Assembly (NCBI RefSeq): GCF_000204055.1
Contig: NW_006768785.1
Location: forward strand, 937,496 to 1,001,495
Direction: 5' to 3'
From: Melampsora larici-populina 98AG31
Taxonomy: Eukaryota; Basidiomycota; Pucciniomycetes; Pucciniales; Melampsoraceae
DNA length: 64,000 nt
Positions 24,790 to 37,716 of this stretch are shown here, one piece after another. The notes below the pieces were generated by a model that made no database searches, had not been told where the DNA came from, and worked only from the letters and a program-made list of their open reading frames with translations. A program made the translations under genes and the position numbers. The first letter of the stretch is position 1, and every line of letters begins with the position of its first letter.

Positions 24790-27700
24790 TTAGGGCTGCG
24801 ACCCGGACCCGGCCCTGCCCGGCCGAGTCTGCCCGTCGATCTCACAGAGCTCTACGGTCCGCGCCCCGGGGCGCGGAAACCTAACGTGGTGATAGTCACA
24901 AATGACCCTGAGGCGTCTCGGCCGGGTCGGGCGCCCGGGGCGCCCGACATTTTTTCACTTGAAACCCTCTCACGAAGATCATTATGTCATAGGATCTCCG
25001 TCTCCGATCAATTGTGTTTATCCAGACTCCAGATTGACACTTCCTATACCCTATTTCCATCTTAATATATACCCTTTTTCAATTGCTTATCGAAGATCAA
25101 CTATATTCCTATTTCACTATGTCCGTTTCATCCACTCCCGTGACCAGATCATCTACTCTCCGTCGCACAGTCTTATCATCTTCCAGTCTTGCTCCCTCCG
25201 ATTCGATTTCTGAAACTGCTTCTGACACCACCAGCACTGCCCGATCTTCCTGGGTCTGGCAGTACTTTGTCCAGGAAGAAGTCAATAGCGAAATGAAGAA
25301 TGTTTGCCGAGCAAACAAGGGTTTCATCGATGCGACAGGCGGCGACGAAGATGCTCAAGATACTGGGATCTGCAGTAAGGCTCTGGCTCTCAACAAGCAT
25401 GGGAGTACCAAGTCAATGATCCGACACCTTGACCGCGCCCATCACATTCTTCCACCAATTCAAACCGAACAACCTACTGTCGCAGCGTTTTATGTTGACG
25501 GACTGCCTGTCAAGGTAAGTTAATTTGGGGTTTCTATTCGTTTCATCTTTCTCTTTACTTCAACTCGTTTCATTTCTTTTCACCATTTCCTTTACTCTTC
25601 AAACCTTTAATGCTGACTTTTTTTTATTGTGTTTGTTTGCTTTAGGTCAAACCGCTCAACAGAGCAAACCTCAAGGAGGCACTGATCCGCCTAGTAGTTA
25701 ACCGAGAGGTTCCTGTCTGTTTCGTCGATGCACCCGAATTTTGAGAGATCATCAATATGGTCAATCCCGCGTCGTTCTCTTTGCTTTCTAAACGAACCGC
25801 TGTTACCGATGGAATCTTAGACACCTACCGATCAACCAAAGCGGCAATCACCAGTTTGTTATCCCAAGTCAGCCATATCAGTCTCACATGCGATGGGTGG
25901 ACCTCTCCCACCAACATAGCAATGCTTGGTGTCACCGCACATTGGATTTCCGAAGATTTCGAGATTCAAGGGATCACGTTGGCTCTGAAGCCCATCGATG
26001 GACCTCATACAGGCAAGTCTTTAGCTTTTCTTTATGAATTTATATAAGTTTAATTAATTTGTTTTGTTCACCTTTATTTACAGGAACCAATCTCGCTTGC
26101 CACCTCAAGCATATCCTCAACTCCTTCCACATTACTGAACGTCTGTACTGTATAACTGCCGACAATGCGTCGAATAATACGACGATGGGTCAAGCTCTTT
26201 CGACTATGATCCCTCAATTCGACGCATCCCAAAACCTTCACGGATGCGTTGCTCATGTGATTAACCTGGTGGCTAAAGCTGGTTTAGCGGTATTTGATCA
26301 TAAGACTCCAACTGCACCGATTAATGCCTTGGATCCCAGCATACCCCAAAATTCATCTTCAGTTCCTTTGTTCATCGAGCCAACCTCCAACACCGAGATA
26401 GCCAGCATCCTAACTCGTATCCGAGGCTTTCACAAAAAAATTAAACATTCAAGTCAGCTCAAAACTTCCCTTGACAATGCGATTGCTAGTTGTGCCAAGT
26501 TGGAAAGAAAGGTCGGCTTGGTTCATGAGGTCTCGACACGTTGGTCTTCGACTCACGCCTCCCTCGCCCGGTTTGTTGAACTTCGAGTTGTTTTGGAATA
26601 CCAATTCAACTGTAATCCAGCGCTTGAGTGCTTCTCACTCGACCACAATGAGTGGGCCTTAGTGGAAAACTTAGTACAATTCCTATCGCCACTTGCTGCT
26701 GTGACTGAAACTATTGAAGGTCACCAATATCCAACCTTCTCTCTTTTTATGCCCGACTATCAATGGCTCGTTGCAAAGCTTGAAAGTGTGAGTTTTTTTT
26801 TCTTTCATCTTTTTAATCTAATGATTCTTTTGATCTTTATACTGATGAGATGAATACTTTACTAGGCGTGGGCGGATTCTAAATGCCAGGAACTCAAAGT
26901 GGCTATTATGCCTATGATAAAGAAGATTATTCAATATCAAGAGGCCGCTGAGAAGAAAGCGGTCTACGTTTGCTCTGCTATTTTAGACCCTCGTCTCAAA
27001 CTTAACGCTCTCAAAGCCCAAACTATGGAGTCGCTTGGCTGGGGACCTGAGGATCTAGTGGCGTACTTTACTGAACATGCTAGCAAGTTCAAACCACCTA
27101 TTGACCCTGATATCGAGATTGTCGAACCCGAAGAAACTTTCACCCATGACCGACCTCAACACTTTATCAAACGACGCAAGACTGTTCCTATTGAAGACAA
27201 GGTGAAGGAATATCTCACCGCCCCTCAAGAGGATGAATCCCGCAAACCCCTTGCCTACTGGGAAACTTCCCGTCGTCACTGGCCCAACTTGGCGCGCATG
27301 GCGAAGGCAATGCTTGCAGTCCCTGCAACAAGCGCTCCTTCTGAAAGTTCTTTTTCTCACGCTCTGAGGGTGATGAATGATCACCGAGCATCTTTCACTC
27401 CCACTAACCTTGAGGCTCATGTCTGCCTCAAAAGCTGGAAAAAGGTATTATCCAAGAAGTAAACGTGTCTGTTCTATGATAGGCTTTTAAATCGTTTTCC
27501 TATCTTTTTCTCCTTTTATCTTTTCACTTCTTATACACGATAAAACTTGTTATACACAACTATGATTTGTTTTAACTAGGATCTTAAAGTCTAGTCTAGT
27601 TTATCACCTTTATTGAATGCTGCTATGGATTGGAAATACAAAATTATCCCCCCTCTGAGTATATTTTGCTCGTAAATTTGAGCCTGGCCCTGCCTGGCCT

Positions 27701-27825
27701 CGAGGCTCAAAATTCAGGGCGTGCCCTGACAAACCCGAGCGATTCTGAGAGGCCTTCGGGCAAACTCGAGGCCGGGCAGCGCCCCGGGGCCGGCCCTGAA
27801 CTTTCAGGGCCGGGTCGCAGCCCTA
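24790..27825 (+). mobile_element. hAT DNA transposon nested in the Tc1-like element
   Basis: TIRs are TAGGGCTGCGACCCGG at the left and the inverted copy CCGGGTCGCAGCCCTA at the right. The 8-bp flanks are AGACAAAT (24782-24789) and AGACGAAT (27826-27833), matching at 7 of 8, as expected of a hAT target duplication with one later mutation. GC-rich subterminal regions hold repeated GGCCCTG/CCCGGC units on both sides. The length is 3,036 bp and it carries one transposase gene. Confidence 0.92.
25119..27462 (+). pseudogene. hAT-family transposase with one internal stop
   Basis: Exons: 25119-25514, 25646-26012, 26084-26787 and 26866-27462, which would give 687 aa. The N-terminus is Ser/Thr-rich, with a BED-like zinc-finger region (C...C...H...H around KHGSTKSMIRHLDRAHH). 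LTCDGWTSPTN and ITADNASNNTTM carry the RNase-H-fold acidic residues. CVAHVINLVAKAGL and STRWSSTHASLARF follow, and the C-terminal dimerisation domain ends in YWETSRRHWPNLARMAKAML and APSESSFSHA. Exon 2 contains a TGA at 25742-25744 (APEF-stop-EIINM) where related proteins usually have Arg; a single C-to-T change in CGA explains it. The second intron uses a GC donor (AG|GCAAGT). Otherwise the frame is intact, so inactivation looks recent. Confidence 0.9.
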
Positions 27826-28221
27826 AGACGAATAGTGGGTTCAGTGTTTTGATGTTTTCCTCTTTTTCTAGTCATTATTCCAACATATACTTGTCTACAT
27901 ACATGAAAAGAATTATATATACATGAAAGGAGTTACCTTATCACATCATATACTTGTCTACGTACACAAAGATTGTTCTTACGCAATGAAATCACATCTT
28001 CATGCTCAAATATGCCTGATTGTGCGTGAACGGGGCCGGTACTGCATTCATTCCCGGTTAGGATGACGGGGCCGGCCCTATAAAAGAAAAACCCCGACTT
28101 CTGGCGATGTATGTGCCGAGAAAGGTCGGAATTGGGATTTTTTTTGGGGATCTGACCACGGTTTGCGTGCTTTTACGTCGGAATTTTCGATACATACCTT
28201 ATTAGGAGCATTCCTGGGTCC

Positions 28222-28881
28222 TATATGAACTGGCTTATCGCTTTGGATGTGTTTTTTTGATCGAGATCTCTTTTTTTTCAAGTGCTTTCGATTTCACATG
28301 CCGCACTATCTTGGCCACATTGCCACTCTACGAAGGGTCTGCATGTCTCCGACCGTCACCTTATACAAGTTTAAGATTTGTAAAATATTCAACACCAGGG
28401 AGCTTGAGTCGTGCCACGGAAGAGCAAGTGCGGAGAAGTGCAGGCAGTTTCCTACTCAACCTAATCCAAACCATTACAAAATGTAGAAAAACATACTGTG
28501 CTTGATTCTTCTACTGCGATCTTGGAATGATGAGGATACATAATGTGCTTCATTCATATCCTGAAACCCCTCTTTTTTTTTTCTTGACAAACAGAATTTC
28601 ATCTTCATTTTTTTTCGGATCCCTGAATTAGAATTAGGAGGAATGAAATCAAGTTTTTCCTTTTTGATCATGAGATTTTGTTTGAAGACTCTTTCTCCTA
28701 AAGATAATTTCTTTGGTTTCTCATGCTTTGTCAAGGGTCTCGATTTCAAATAAGATTTCATCATTCATTGATTTTAAAACTTCTTCGTTTTGTGATCCCA
28801 TCCAGTTTTTTTTAAAATCTCTAGCTTTTTACGATTTTTTCTTTTGCAAAGGATTTGCTTACATCGAATTGATCATTCAAA
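28222..28881. other. Intergenic spacer
   Basis: No gene supported. T-rich sequence near 28570-28860 is the probable promoter and leader of the MIT-like gene. Confidence 0.45.
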
Positions 28882-30124
28882 ATGTTTAGTTCGAAACATC
28901 TTCAACAATCTATTCATTTATCTAATGAGGCTTTAAAAGAATTAAACAAATCTAATCAAGATGAAGCTTATATCGGTAATTACCTTTTCTGTTCGAAAGA
29001 CCGTTTTACACTTTTAATTCTTATGATGATCATTGAAATCTGATGAATTCCTTTGATTTGGTATGGAACAGTGGATTGTTATCTTTCTTCTTTAGATTAT
29101 TTTATAGGAGCTTTACCTGATAATCTCAAATTGAACGATCTTCCAGGTTCAGGTAAGCTTCAAATCCTCATTCTTCCTCACGATTTCTTCTTGACTAATT
29201 TGCATTCTTGGCCCAGTTTATCGTCAAACTCTTTTACGTTCTAAACTTGAGAGTCTCATCAATTCTCAAAACGATTCATCATCCTCATCGTCGGATATAA
29301 TCAATGATTCAAACCAATTGATCTCTCAATCTACTTGGAAAACTTATTTTATACCAAAGATTTTAATTCGACAATTTAATTCGAATCAAAATTTAATAGC
29401 ATTAAATATGCAAGAAAACAAGATTGAAGAAATTAAAGAGTTATCTGAAACAGAAGATTTATCACAGAACCAAGAAATTAGAGACCATTCTTCTTCTTCT
29501 TCTACTTCTCAATGGAATTCAAAGTGTAAATGTGGTAGAGAAATCTCAATCAAGATTCCAAATTGTTTAATTCAAGAAACAAATCCCAATGAAATCTCAA
29601 CTCAATCGATTCATTATTGGACAAATTTAATTTTAACGATGATAATTTCAAGTTTAATCTGGATTAAGAATTCAACATTTTATCAATACATCAAACTGAT
29701 TTTGTTTAGAATGATGAATTTAATAATTTTCTTAGAAGATCAATTTAAATTAATTGAAAAAGGTTTTTGTTTGATAGGTGATTTAATTGAAATGATGATC
29801 AAATTAGATGAAGAGTTTGGGTTATGGAATCGGTTTATCAAAGGATTTGTTTGGATGCTTGAATTGATCTTAAGGTTATTTTTCAGTTTTACTATTCAAG
29901 GTATTGAAGGTTATCAAGGTTCTAATGGGTTTAGGATTGCAAATTATAATCATCAAGACCAAGTTCAAGTTCATTCTCATTCTCATTCTAGTAGTAGAAT
30001 GGCTTCTACTTCTTCTTCTACTTCTTTAGATCAATTCAACCAAAGTAAACTTATTTATCTTCATCAATCATTGATTAACAAATTCAAATCTTTATTAATC
30101 TTGAAATCAAATTACTCATCCTGA
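28882..30124 (+). CDS. MIT-like domain protein with hydrophobic C-terminal half
   Basis: Exons: 28882-28975, 29072-29152 and 29217-30124; 360 aa, all joins in frame. Residues 5-55 form helices like a microtubule-interacting-and-transport (MIT) domain (LSNEALKELNKSNQDEAY, then YLSSLDYFIGALP), which in other proteins binds ESCRT-III tails. A Ser/Glu-rich linker follows, with a CKCGRE motif at about 156. Residues 190-310 contain several hydrophobic, probably membrane-associated helices, and the end is His/Ser-rich. I do not recognise an orthologue by name; a role in endosomal or autophagy membrane traffic is only a guess from the MIT-like part. Confidence 0.75.
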
Positions 30125-31984
30125 TTCACATAATTTTGTATGACCAAATGACCACAAAAGATGATTTTAATTTTTTTTCGATTGGTTCTTTGAAACATGA
30201 TTTTATGGTCATCAGATTTCAACTTTTTTTTTTGGTACACTTTTTACCTAAACTTTTTCTTTTTTTGTGTATAAGGATGTCTATTGTGTCATTTTCAATC
30301 TTCCCTTTTTTCTTCTTTGTATCTTTTTGGAACTCTATTTCTTTACACATTTTAGCTTATTTTCAAGTCAACTCAATGAACATGCATTATGATTCTCAAA
30401 TATGTCATCTCAGAATCGTATCCTAAGCCATGGTTTTGTTTTGTTTTGTTTTTGAGATCTTAATATCAATTTTGTAATCTAAATTTTTGCAAGAACATAT
30501 AGGTCAGGTTTGGCATTGAAATTGAATCTGTAGGTACTTTACACATTCAAACATATTTGTGCATGGTAGATACACTTTATGACTGAGAATGAAGAGGAAT
30601 GCAGGCAGAAGAACATTCTACTGGGTTTGAAGGTCTACTATCACCTGCTGACTTTCTTTCTAACATGATTATTTCAGCTGTGAGACTCACTTATTAGAAT
30701 GGCTTAGGGTTCCAGTACCTGATACGAATCAAAATATCTAGATGTATCCTGATAAATGTTATAAACTGTGCATGTGTGCTGGAATAATCTTTACTTGGGT
30801 TTCTTTTGAATTTAGGAAACATTCATCTTTACAATTTTGTGAGAGGTGTTATGAACACATAGATTTTTGTGGTGAGTTTATCTGCAAGTCTTGGTATAAT
30901 TCATAAGCTTGTCTGATGCTTTTTTCTAATTCAGATGGTGTCAGATAACCAAGTTATGAATGGCAAAACAGAACAAAGGAAGGTAGAAGTTAGAACACAA
31001 TACAAATAACAATCAGACAAGTTAAAAAAAGGTTTCCATTACACACACACAAGCGCGCCCAACACGCCCTATCAAGAAAGGGGTGCGCCTTTTGAAACAA
31101 GCATGCGGCCCCAGCCTGAAGATGGGGGACAGATGGTGGCGAGATGGGTACCAAATGGGCCGTAAGATACTGAATGCATTTTGTAAAGTGTCTTTTTGTA
31201 TGCTGACCTTGATCTTTGATGATTACTTTTTAGAGTTCATCTACAGATGCTCCTCGCGAGTTGCATAAAGTGCTCAATTGTGAAAAGTGATGGTAAACAG
31301 CAAGAAAAACTGTGAAAATCGAATTCTCTTGATTGCATATGTATCCTAACAAGTTTGCTGTTCACTTTTCCTTTTCCTTATTTGTAAAAACCTTTCCTTT
31401 AAATTCATCCAGTCTGTATTATCGTTAAAAGATTCCCGAGCCAGATCTCTAGATACGTGTTAACCGTATACGTGCATCTCTCTTGCTTGACGTACCCGTT
31501 GAATGACGAGATGGTGTAGCTGATCGGATTTTGTCAAAGGGAATCTGCAGGAATATGTGAGTTGTGGCTACGATCAAAGGTGTTGATGATAGAGAAAGGA
31601 AATGTTCAAAGTGACGGTTGAAGATGATTGAAGATTTCTTTTGTTGAATTTCTTGAGATGAGAATGGATGGGTTGAAGATGAAAGGGGTGGTCGATACTG
31701 ATAGTCTATAGAAATCCAACTGATGAAAGGTTTGATGAAATCCTTTTATTTTTTTTCTAATTTTAATTTTAATTTTTTGATTTGAATCGGTTGAATTGAG
31801 TTTAAGAGAAATGGTTTTAGCAGTCTTCTGACCCTTCAACTTCAAACCATCATCTTGATTGAGATGAAATCGATTATAATTTCTTGAAAACCTTTTACTC
31901 ATCCATCCAATCAAATCAAATCAAATCAAATCAAATCAAATCAAATCAAATCAAATTCAATCCAAGGTATCATTGAGATTCAAG
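30125..31984. other. Intergenic region and Ste11 promoter
   Basis: No gene recognised over 1.8 kb. The region is AT-rich with several poly-T runs near 30170-30330 and a CA-rich patch near 31040. The last part contains the TCAAA tandem repeat listed separately. Confidence 0.5.
31911..31957 (+). repeat. (TCAAA)n pentanucleotide repeat
   Basis: About nine tandem TCAAA units end 28 bases before the Ste11 start codon, so they lie in the likely 5' leader or core promoter. Confidence 0.9.
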
Positions 31985-34900
31985 ATGGTAAAAGGTAATG
32001 TTAGACCAAGACCACCTTCACTTGTTTTATCTAGATCTCATTCACTTTCAAAAAAATCACCTAAATCAATCTCAAACTCAAATAACAACAATAACAACAA
32101 TAACAATCCAAGTTCATCTTCACCTTCTTTAAATTTAAATCATCAATCTAACAATATCAATCAATCACCAAGAGAAACTCCTAAATCATCTCATTCACCA
32201 ACTGATTACATTTCATCTTCTCTTCATCTTCATCATCATCAACAACTTCATCATTTACAATTAAATCAAAAATCATCTACTTCAGCTACTTCACTCAGAA
32301 GATCTCCTACTTCTCCTCATCTAACCTCTCCTCATCAACACTATCATCATCAACTTTCTTCAAATCATCATTATCATCATCAAAATCATTCTCGTGAAAC
32401 TTCTTCAGCTTTAACTCCACCTCCTTCTCATGCTACTTCATCTCGTCAAAACTCAAACCCACCTCCTGGTCCGATCATTCCAAACGGTATCTCATTCTTA
32501 GAATTCCTTAAAACTTGGTCAGACGATCAGGTTTTGAAATGGCTTCAAGATTTAAAATTATCTCATTTGGCTTCAATCTTTGCTGAAAATGATATTATTG
32601 GTGATGTCTTACTTGATGTCGATCAAGCTGCTCTCAAAGAGATGGGCGTTAGTAAGGTTGGAGATCGTGTTAAAGTCATTGTGGCTGTTAAAGATTTAAA
32701 ACAACGTTGTGTAAGAGATCGAGATCAAAGGGTTCTAAGGAATGCTATCTCATCTTCTCATTTGAATATTAGTAATCCTAATCCGATTCATTCAAATTCA
32801 CTTCAACAACAACATCAACAACAACATAATCTTCAATCTAGTTCTTCAATCGGATCATTCCCTACTTCTGCCAACTCAAATTGGAATTACGATTCTGGAT
32901 CTTCATCAACTACAACTACTCTCACTTCCAATCTTAATGATCATAATTCAAATTCACAACAAGGTACAAGGTCTAGATCTGGTTCCTTGCGTCAACAGGC
33001 CAAAGCCATCCCACCTCCTTTAAGATTAGCCGAAAGACTTGAAGGTTTACCTCATGCTTATCAATCTACTTCAATCGCGTCTGCAAATCGTGCTAACAAT
33101 ACCTATCAAGCTGCTGTTTCTCATCAACTCAAAGCACAATCTTCAAACAATTCTATGAATTCAAACCTATCTACCTCAACTAATCTTTTAGCACCATCAG
33201 CTTCCAATTCGAATCGTACCAATCCAACTGGTACCTCCCCTCGATCTGGTCCAACGTCTTATAACGAGTTTCACGGTTTACCCCAACATCCGATTCAGCC
33301 TGCAAGCTCGACTGGATCTCAACCACCTTCTTCATCTGATTATTTGAATAATACCAGGTCTAGACGTACAAGAATCGCTACTGATCCTGGTTCTACTCCT
33401 TCTCCAGCACCCAATCTTTTGGCTCGCGATCGAGCTCCAACCTTACCTGGCAATGGCAATCCACAACTCACTCGTCAAGGCACTGCTACTGGGCCTTCAG
33501 GTGGGAGTGGTGCAATCGCTTGGAATTCTGAATTTGGTTTACCTCGGGCTCCTGCTCCAGGTAACATGGGGAGTGTTTTGACACGAAAACCTTCATTCAA
33601 TACAACACCTGGTCTATCTGGTATTATCACTTCAACTCCATCTAGTGTTAATTCAACTAATCCTAATTCTGGATCAACTGCACCTTTGTATATTAAAAAA
33701 GGTGACCATCGTAAAGCGCCTAGCTTTAGTAATGGAACCAAGCCTATCTCACTCTCTACAAATCCAACCACTGGAAACGCGCCTGTTTCTCCTACAAGTG
33801 AGTTACTGTTTTTCGATCAGATCCGATCATTCTTGTATTCACTCATTTTCGAATGCTTGTCTCAGGTCAGGCTTCACCTTGTCCTCGTGGTCTACCGTAT
33901 GGTACAACAACTACGACTGCCAGTGGAAACATGTCAGGATTGAGTTCAATTCTGGAGGATGCTGCTAGTCTTGGCGCTCTTAATGCTACTGATGGAAGAC
34001 TGCCGCCTGAAACACCGGCTCCTAGCTTTGGACAAGGTACTCCAAGCTCTACTACTACTACCCGAGAAGTAGGTTTCAAAGTAGGACGTGGAGGTTTCGG
34101 TCGACCTACCACTCCAGCAGGTACAGTGGGCGTTGTAGCAGGTACGACGAGTCAAATCTCTAGTTTCAATCAACCTACGTTGGATGAAGTCATGAGACGG
34201 ACGATCAAGGTGACGTTGAGTGAGAATGGAATCATGAAGACTATCAATGTTGAAAACTTGAGTACTGCAACAGAATTCATGGATCGAGTCTTGAAAAAAT
34301 TCAGTCAAGTGAATGGTACAGGTCAAGTGACGGTGAATGGTAGGGTTTTGAATTTAGATGAATGGATCATTTGCCCCATGCCTGTGGGTGGAGTCAATGA
34401 ATTTAACAGGAGTCAGTCCTCATCTTTATCATTTGGTTCATCAAGAAAGTGGTAGAGATACTTTGATACGTTTACTGATTCGCTTTTTCCATCACAGGTC
34501 CGATCAAACAACTCGACGAAAACGAATTACTCGATATATGTAAATCAGCCAACCGACCCGAAAGACAACGAGGATTGTTGCTCAGACAAGTTTTCAACTT
34601 GCAACAACATCCAAAACGAAATCGTAAGTTACAAGATTTCTTTGGGGAGGACCCGCCTCCTGAAGGTTCTGCTTTGGTGACACCTAATGTCATCGAACTT
34701 GGACCTTTATCAATCTCGGCTTCATTTTTTAACACTTCCTTTGATCGACCACAAGATGCGAGCGATAGTAAAACTTCACCGACCAACTCAGTTCCATCGA
34801 AATCATCTTATGGAGCGAACGATGAATCCTTACCAGCTACCCCACGTGATAATCGATCTTTACAATCTTTAAGCAATGAAGGTAATACTCCAGATGATCA

Positions 34901-37716
34901 TCCACAACCACCTCGACAATACAGGCATCGGGCCAGCGTGGTTAGTGTGATGTCAGGTTTGATGGTTGATCCATTTAGACATTCAGAACCACTTCCACCG
35001 GATTTCCATGCTTCCTTACAACAATATTCAAAACAAAGAGTACCACCTATGCCAGATGGGATCACTTCACCTGGAGGAGGAGGAGATCGAGCCACGAGTT
35101 TCTTGGCCACTGGAAAAGGCAAATTACGTAACTTTTTCAGACCACCGTCTGAATTGATTTCGAATCATTTAGTTGATTATTTTCCACAGGTTGAAAAGAA
35201 GAAGAATTTATCTAAATCGGTAAGACAATCTGTTAGAAAATCCATGGCCATGAGAAGATCTAGTCAATTCTCACATCAAGGAGGTATGATGGGAGGAGAA
35301 GATGATCGAGGTAGTTGGGATATGACGAATTATCCAGGATTCAATCAATCTAGATTTTCAACGGATTCTACCATCTCAGGTGTCAATCATGGAGTTCGAC
35401 ATATGAGTCCGATTCATATTCGAGTACCAAATGATTCATCACCTAGGATTTCGATTGATGATAGTAATTTACAATCTGAACCAGCCAACAAACGTTCAAC
35501 TAATCCATCACCTTCACCTTCAGAGAATTCAGGACATAAAAGGTATAATTCTCATCAAGATTTAAGTTCACAAGCTATTGATCGAAATGCTAATAGTCAT
35601 CAAAGTAGTATTCGACCTCATTCTAGATTAAGTGTGGGAGGTAATAGTTCGAACGGTGGACATCTTTCTGGATATGGACCTAGTACTCAACGTAAATCTA
35701 GAGATTCAGATAGTGCTAGTATTTTAACGTTGGATGAAGTGACGGCCGAAGTTGAAAATCGTAGGTTGAGTATGGGAGTTGGATTTGGAGTGAGTCGATC
35801 AGAAAATGATTTATCGAATCTTGGAGTCGAAGACAATCGATCAGGATCAGATGATGAAGATGAAAGGGTTAAGATGATGATGGGTAATCAGACTGGGCCG
35901 AGGAAATCGATTAGTTCACAAAGGATTACGATTCAGGAAGAGACTGAGGATGAAGATGAAGGTGAGGTGAAGAAGATTGATGATGGTGAAGATGAAGATG
36001 AGGAAGATGAAGAGGATGAGGAAGATGAAGAAGATGAGGATGAGGATGATGAGGATGATGAGGATGAGGATGATGAGGATGATGACGGAGACGAGAAAGA
36101 TAATAATGATGACCCTCAAAAGATGACGTCTAGTGGATGTAAGTCGAATCATTGGTTGACTATATATAAGTGACATCTGAATGACTGATCTTTGAATTGT
36201 ATTGGGATTTGATAATTTAGCAAAAGCATCTATCAAGTGGGTACGAGGTGCTTTGATTGGTGCTGGAAGTTTTGGAAGCGTGAGTGAATTTAGATCATCG
36301 AATCAAGCTTACTATAGAAACTAATGATTTTAAAACTCTCGATAGGTATATCTTGGAATGCATGCATTGAATGGAACCTTAATGGCAGTCAAACAAGTAG
36401 AAAGACCAACAGGTAATTCACATAATGAAGAAAGAAAGAAATCCATGTTATCAGCCTTGGTTAGAGAAATCGAATTTTTAAAAGAATTACAACACCAAAA
36501 CATTGTACAATATTTAGATTCATCGGCAGATGATTCGTATTTTAATATCTTTTTGGAATATGTACCTGGTGGATCGGTTTCAACTTTACTTAAGAATTAT
36601 GGATCGTTTGAAGAAGCTTTGGTCAAGACGTTTACTAAACAGATCTTAACGGGTTTAAATTATTTACATTCTAAAGAAATCATTCATCGGGATATTAAAG
36701 GTGCTAATATACTTGTGGATAATAAAGGAGTGATTAAGATTTCGGATTTTGGAATTTCTAAAAGGGTTGAAGATAGTAAGTAGTTTGATCTCACAGAAAA
36801 GAAACTTTGAATGGGTTTGCCGGATTGGTTTATGAAGAAGACTGATCTGATGTCTTTGGGTTTTTTTTTCTTGCACAAAAGATTTGTTATCGAATGCTAG
36901 AGTTCATAGACCTTCTTTACAAGGATCAGTGTTTTGGATGGCACCTGAAGTCGTCAAACAAACTTCTTATACTCGTAAAGCAGATATTTGGTCCTTAGGG
37001 TGTTTGATTGTGGAGATGTTGACGGGTGAACATCCTTGGGCTAATCTGACTCAGATGCAAGCTATCTTTAGAGTAAGTTTTTCTCTGTTTTCTGAGTTTT
37101 CTTTGTTTTTAGAAGAAGGAAAGCTAAATTGATGGGTTTTGGATTTTGATTTTTTTTTGGGGGGGGGGGGTTTGTTTAGATTGGATCGTTTGCTACACCT
37201 GAGATTCCGGATGATATTACAGATGATTGTATTGATTTATTAAAACAAACGTTTTTAATGTAAGATTTCTTATATATACTTGTTTCTTATTGAATTCAAA
37301 CTGATTTTTGATTTGTTTGTTTGTTTTCGGTTGGGGTTTTATGGAATCTTAGTGATCATCTTGCAAGACCTGGAGCCGATCAACTTTCGAATCATGCGTT
37401 TTTTAAAGATGAAGAAGAATCCAAGAAGAATGAAAGTGTTAAAGTGAGTGACGAAGAACTTGATGAAACGAATGTGATAGGAGGATTACATGATGAAACT
37501 CCTACTAGAACTCAGTTTTTGGTTAACTCGGATGATCGTAAATTGGAAAAAGATGGAAAACTTGATGTTGAGTGTATGGTTGAAGTTAAAGTTGTTAAAG
37601 ATGTTCAAGGAGAAGGAGATAAGGGGGAAGGAGGAAAGGAAGGGGGAAAGGAAGGGGGAAAAGAAGTGATTGAGAAGAATAGTTTAGGATTAGTTAAGGA
37701 TTCGGTTGAAGAATGA
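31985..37716 (+). CDS. STE11: Ste11-type MAP kinase kinase kinase
   Basis: It activates the MAPK cascade for mating, filamentation and virulence in fungi (Ste11, Byr2, Kpp4/Ubc4). Exons: 31985-33797, 33866-34411, 34498-36138, 36221-36279, 36346-36775, 36882-37072, 37180-37259 and 37353-37716; 1,707 aa, longer than yeast Ste11. Low-complexity Ser/His/Asn sequence fills residues 1-170. The SAM domain is at about 176-245 ([14 protein letters not shown] to [11 protein letters not shown]). A Ras-association-like domain is at about 725-790 ([20 protein letters not shown]). A conserved block [11 protein letters not shown] follows. The acidic tract is at about 1285-1335 and the C-terminal kinase starts at GAGSFGSV, with MAVKQ lysine, [14 protein letters not shown] and MAPE. 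Regulation by Ste50-like adaptor and Ras binding is inferred from the domains. No disruptions. Confidence 0.95.
35938..36106 (+). repeat. GAT/GAA-rich tandem repeat coding an acidic tract in Ste11
   Basis: Imperfect GATGAR trinucleotide and hexanucleotide repeats in exon 3 code about 50 nearly all Asp/Glu residues just before the kinase domain. The length is likely to vary between strains. Confidence 0.85.

Larger units (their letters stand above)
23460..28221. mobile_element. TIR element with a Tc1/mariner-like transposase remnant, interrupted by a hAT element
   Basis: The ends are inverted copies: GGACCCAGGAATGCTCCTA at 23460 and its reverse complement ending at 28221, with similarity continuing about 30 bp inward. 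The right end is followed by TA; the left is preceded by CA, which could be a mutated TA target duplication. Removing the nested hAT (24790-27825) leaves about 1.7 kb. The minus-strand ORF inside codes a helix-turn-helix transposase N-terminus lacking the catalytic core, so this copy is non-autonomous. Confidence 0.75.

Noticed and set aside
33475..34326. Open frames on the minus strand opposite the Ste11 coding region
   Set aside because: They are shadows of low-complexity Ser/Pro/Thr codons of the plus-strand gene.
37149..37170. T-run followed by a 12-G run as a regulatory element
   Set aside because: It lies in the polypyrimidine-like region of a short Ste11 intron; a homopolymer is enough to explain it.
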